DNA from: JAFGPJ01 sp964439135
GTDB lineage: Bacteria > Planctomycetota > Phycisphaerae > Sedimentisphaerales > Anaerobacaceae
DNA length: 7,244 nt
Assembly: GCA_964439135.1 (NCBI GenBank)
Contig: CAYTNN010000229.1
Coordinates: forward strand, 1-7,244
Direction: 5' to 3'
The translations under genes and the position numbers were made by a program. The notes beneath the pieces are model-generated. The model had not been told where the DNA came from and ran no database searches. It saw only the letters and a program-made list of their open reading frames with translations. Positions 5,500 to 7,244 of this stretch are shown one piece after another (positions within the stretch are counted from its first letter, which is position 1; every line of letters starts with the position of its first letter).

Positions 5500-5716
5500 G
5501 CCCTTGGGCGATGTCAGGATTGTTGATGATTTCCTGCCGTCTCCAGGTGAATTGGCGTTCAACGAAGAACAAGTCAAAGTCACAATCGGTCTGAGCAAGA
5601 ATTCTGTAGACTTCTTTAAAAAGCAGGCCAAAAAGCACCGTACTCAGTACCAGAAAATGATACGTCGCCTCCTGGACATTTACGTTGACCACCACCAAAA
5701 ACGCTCAACCGGCTAA
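5471..5716 (+). CDS. BrnA family antitoxin, ribbon-helix-helix DNA-binding protein
   Basis: An 81-residue protein, the cognate antitoxin of the preceding BrnT. The N-terminal half (KYTDEPLGDVRIVDDFLPSPGEL, residues 6-28) is the toxin-wrapping type segment with the DFLPSPxEL motif. The C-terminal half is a ribbon-helix-helix fold: strand QVKVTIGLS at 34-42, helix 1 about 43-55 (KNSVDFFKKQAKK), helix 2 about 58-74 (TQYQKMIRRLLDIYVDH). By family knowledge it dimerises, binds operator DNA through the strand and represses its own operon. The start at 5471 is chosen over the in-frame codon at 5420 because it gives the usual length and has AAAGGGA about 10 nt upstream. It overlaps brnT by 29 bp in a different frame, the normal toxin-first arrangement, implying translational coupling. 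Confidence 0.88.
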   Translation: MKKKIKYTDEPLGDVRIVDDFLPSPGELAFNEEQVKVTIGLSKNSVDFFKKQAKKHRTQYQKMIRRLLDIYVDHHQKRSTG

Positions 5717-5848
5717 TGTGCAATTCTCCGCAACCTGCCGTAAATCAACTCACGAAGACAAATCCAGGAAATTAAGATCGTCGGTGGATACAGGTTCGTT
5801 TATGAGCACCGAGACTGAATGATTCCTAGTGTAGATAGGTTCACAAAA

Positions 5849-6910
5849 TTATTTGCGAGTGAACTTATCGAAGACCGTGATGACGGGCAGGGCGTTGTCA
5901 TCTTCGTCAAACATGCCCCGGCGTCGAAGACCACCGGCCACGGCGGGCTCCCACCAAAAGATGCCCTTGCCCCTGTTGTGAGGCGTGCTAAGGACCAGCC
6001 GATGCACCTCGTCGAGGAACTGCCGCTGTCCTTCGGGAGTCTCCGGGAAGGGCGCCGGCTTGTTTTTATATTCGGCGGGCCTCCAGTTGTATGCCACTTC
6101 CACCAGGATGATATCCTTCTGGTACTCATTGGCCATGAAAATCAGGTTCTCTCGAAGGTCAAGCAGCGAGCCGTGCCACCAGGGATAATAAGACTGCCCG
6201 ATGATATCGTAGTCGACGCCGTACGAATGCCACTTGTCGAAGAAAGCCTTTGTCTGTATTTTATCGCCGCCCCGGTCGATATGGACCATAATCAGGGGGC
6301 GTTGGGCGTTGCCTCTTCCCACATCGACGCCGTTAATGCCGGCCATCATCAGCTCGGCGAAATTGTCCCAATTGTCCGGCAGCTTGCCGTCCGGCCAGAG
6401 CATCCCGTGGATGATCTCGTTGCCGGGCTGAACCATATCCGGCAGGACGCCGGCTTCTTTAAAAGCGATAATAGTATCCCGCGTGTATTCGAACACCGCT
6501 TCTACAAGTTCGGTGTGCGACTTGCCCTCCCATGCCTTCGGGATATATTGTTTGCCCGGATCGGCCCATGTGTCGGAATAGTGATAGTTCAGCAGGAATT
6601 TAAAGCCGAGTTTCTTCGCTTCTTTGGCCAGAGCGATGGTGTATTCGAGGTCGTTCGGCAACCTTGTGGGTGTATGGAATAATCGCAGGCGGATCCAGTT
6701 ATAGCCGTGGTCCCTGAAGATTTGAAGCCCCGGCTTCGTCTCGCCATTGTCCTTGAATGCGGCGCCCCGCTCCTCAGCCTGCTTCAGAAAGGAAAGGTCG
6801 GCGCCGATTGCGTAATCGTCGGCGTATATCGGTCCGGGAATCCAGAAGCCGGCTGCGAGTAAAAATACGATAAACAGAAAAGTCTTTTGTGCTCCATTCT
6901 CCTGTTTCAT
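5849..6910 (-). CDS. Secreted GH53 endo-beta-1,4-galactanase
   Basis: A 353-residue glycoside hydrolase family 53 enzyme, which by family knowledge cuts beta-1,4-galactan chains such as the type I arabinogalactan side chains of pectin, with retention of configuration. Residues 1-30 are a signal peptide (MKQENGAQK, a hydrophobic run, then PIYA before DDYA). The mature protein starts with the family hallmark YAIGADLSFLKQAEERG. It continues with NWIRLRLF (71-78), LLNYHYSDTWADPGKQ (106-121), the acid/base motif QPGNEIIHGMLWP with Glu165, GQSYYPWWHG (238-247), the nucleophile motif ILVEVAYNW with Glu271, and GKGIFWWEPA (315-323). Both catalytic Glu residues are present, length is typical for a single-domain GH53, and no carbohydrate-binding module is attached. 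Start 6910 is chosen because the signal peptide begins there with GGGAG 10 nt upstream; the ATG at 6970 adds 20 residues ahead of it. It is divergent from the pseudopilin gene and convergent with brnTA. Exported, periplasmic or extracellular. Confidence 0.93.
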   Translation of the reverse strand: MKQENGAQKTFLFIVFLLAAGFWIPGPIYADDYAIGADLSFLKQAEERGAAFKDNGETKPGLQIFRDHGYNWIRLRLFHTPTRLPNDLEYTIALAKEAKKLGFKFLLNYHYSDTWADPGKQYIPKAWEGKSHTELVEAVFEYTRDTIIAFKEAGVLPDMVQPGNEIIHGMLWPDGKLPDNWDNFAELMMAGINGVDVGRGNAQRPLIMVHIDRGGDKIQTKAFFDKWHSYGVDYDIIGQSYYPWWHGSLLDLRENLIFMANEYQKDIILVEVAYNWRPAEYKNKPAPFPETPEGQRQFLDEVHRLVLSTPHNRGKGIFWWEPAVAGGLRRRGMFDEDDNALPVITVFDKFTRK

Positions 6911-7048
6911 GGTGTGGCTACTCCCTTCCTGGTTCAAAAAAACATGCCTGAACAACTCATTTCGGGCCATTGTACCAAGCGTAAATTCTGCTGCAACAGG
7001 TTTATTCCTGCGTCTATTGGATGAAAGAAGATAACCTTGTTTTTTTAA

Positions 7049-7078
7049 TTGACTTGTGTCTGGAAAATCGGTTAATAT
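7049..7078 (+). promoter_or_regulatory. Candidate promoter of the pseudopilin gene
   Basis: TTGACT (7049-7054, 5/6 to the -35 consensus) is followed after 18 bp by TAATAT (7073-7078, 4/6 to the -10 consensus). It lies about 45 bp before the pseudopilin ATG in an AT-rich stretch. The 213-bp divergent gap to the galactanase gene could also hold that gene's promoter, but I could not pick one. Confidence 0.4.
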
Positions 7079-7123
7079 TTATGTGTTATTTTTCAGCACT
7101 TTGTTTTTACAAAAAGGCAGGGT

Positions 7124-7244
7124 ATGACCATGCATAAACGGCAAGGATTCACATTAATAGAGTTGTTGGTGGTAATTGCCATTATTGCGTTATTGATGGC
7201 GATATTGATGCCGGCGCTTCAAAAGGTCAAAGAGCAGGGCAGGA
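7124..7244 (+). CDS. Pseudopilin with prepilin N-terminal cleavage/methylation signal, 5' part only
   Basis: The gene runs off the window after 40 codons. It reads MTMHKRQGFTLIELLVV followed by a hydrophobic helix and MPALQKVKEQGR. This is the type IV prepilin / type II secretion pseudopilin signature: a short basic leader ending in Gly8, cleavage before Phe9, Glu13 at mature position +5, then a hydrophobic spine. By family knowledge a prepilin peptidase (PilD/GspO type) cuts and methylates it. In planctomycetes many such proteins are of the DUF1559 or G/H type and their role is unclear; the distinguishing C-terminal part is outside the window. AAGG at 7114-7117 suits ATG 7124, while AGGG at 7119-7122 suits a second ATG at 7130, so the exact start is uncertain. 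Confidence 0.88.
   Translation, partial: MTMHKRQGFTLIELLVVIAIIALLMAILMPALQKVKEQGR

Noticed and set aside
5781..5812. TCGGTG/CACCGA inverted repeat between brnA and the galactanase as a terminator
   Set aside because: The stem is 6 bp with a 20-nt loop and no T-run follows on either strand, so the evidence is too weak to call.
5819..6682. A 287-codon plus-strand open frame
   Set aside because: It is antisense to the GH53 galactanase, which has both catalytic Glu motifs and a signal peptide. The plus frame is a shadow.
6911..6970. Longer start for the galactanase at 6970
   Set aside because: It would add 20 residues ahead of an otherwise normal signal peptide and has no ribosome binding site, whereas ATG 6910 has GGGAG upstream.

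Overview
The window looks like a chromosomal piece of a planctomycete, most likely of the Phycisphaerae/Sedimentisphaerales kind. The evidence is two proteins with PEP-CTERM sorting tails, a pseudopilin with the GFTLIELL prepilin signature, a tandem-Ig surface protein, a secreted glycoside hydrolase, wide gene spacing and repeat-rich intergenic DNA. This placement is inference from gene content; there is no rRNA or other phylogenetic marker here.

Layout. Positions 1-850 hold no convincing gene. They contain three separate period-7 tandem repeat tracts, phased A-tracts, and a diverged tandem duplication of about 162 bp built around a CAAAGCCAATT core. Positions 853-2566 (minus strand) encode two secreted PEP-CTERM proteins. 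The second carries what looks like a thioester-domain-type motif pair in which the expected Gln is Ala. Positions 2567-3347 are mostly non-coding, with a minus-strand terminator-like hairpin and doubtful small ORFs. Positions 3348-4739 (minus) encode a 463-residue exported or membrane-anchored protein with three Ig/cadherin-like repeats and an unassigned C-terminal domain. Positions 4740-5208 contain a cluster of REP-like hairpins and a promoter-like sequence leading into a BrnT/BrnA type II toxin-antitoxin pair (5209-5716, plus). Positions 5849-6910 (minus) encode a secreted GH53 endo-beta-1,4-galactanase. The window ends inside a divergently transcribed pseudopilin gene (from 7124, plus).

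How they fit together. Most of the products are exported: two sorted surface proteins, an Ig-repeat protein, a galactan-degrading enzyme and a pseudopilin. This suggests a cell-surface and polysaccharide-use neighbourhood, with a small toxin-antitoxin module inserted beside a repeat cluster. No exosortase, transposase, CRISPR array, tRNA or rRNA is visible. I found no clear undescribed multi-gene system. The points most worth checking are the repeat architecture in 1-850, the Gln-less thioester-like protein, and the C-terminal domain of the Ig-repeat protein.
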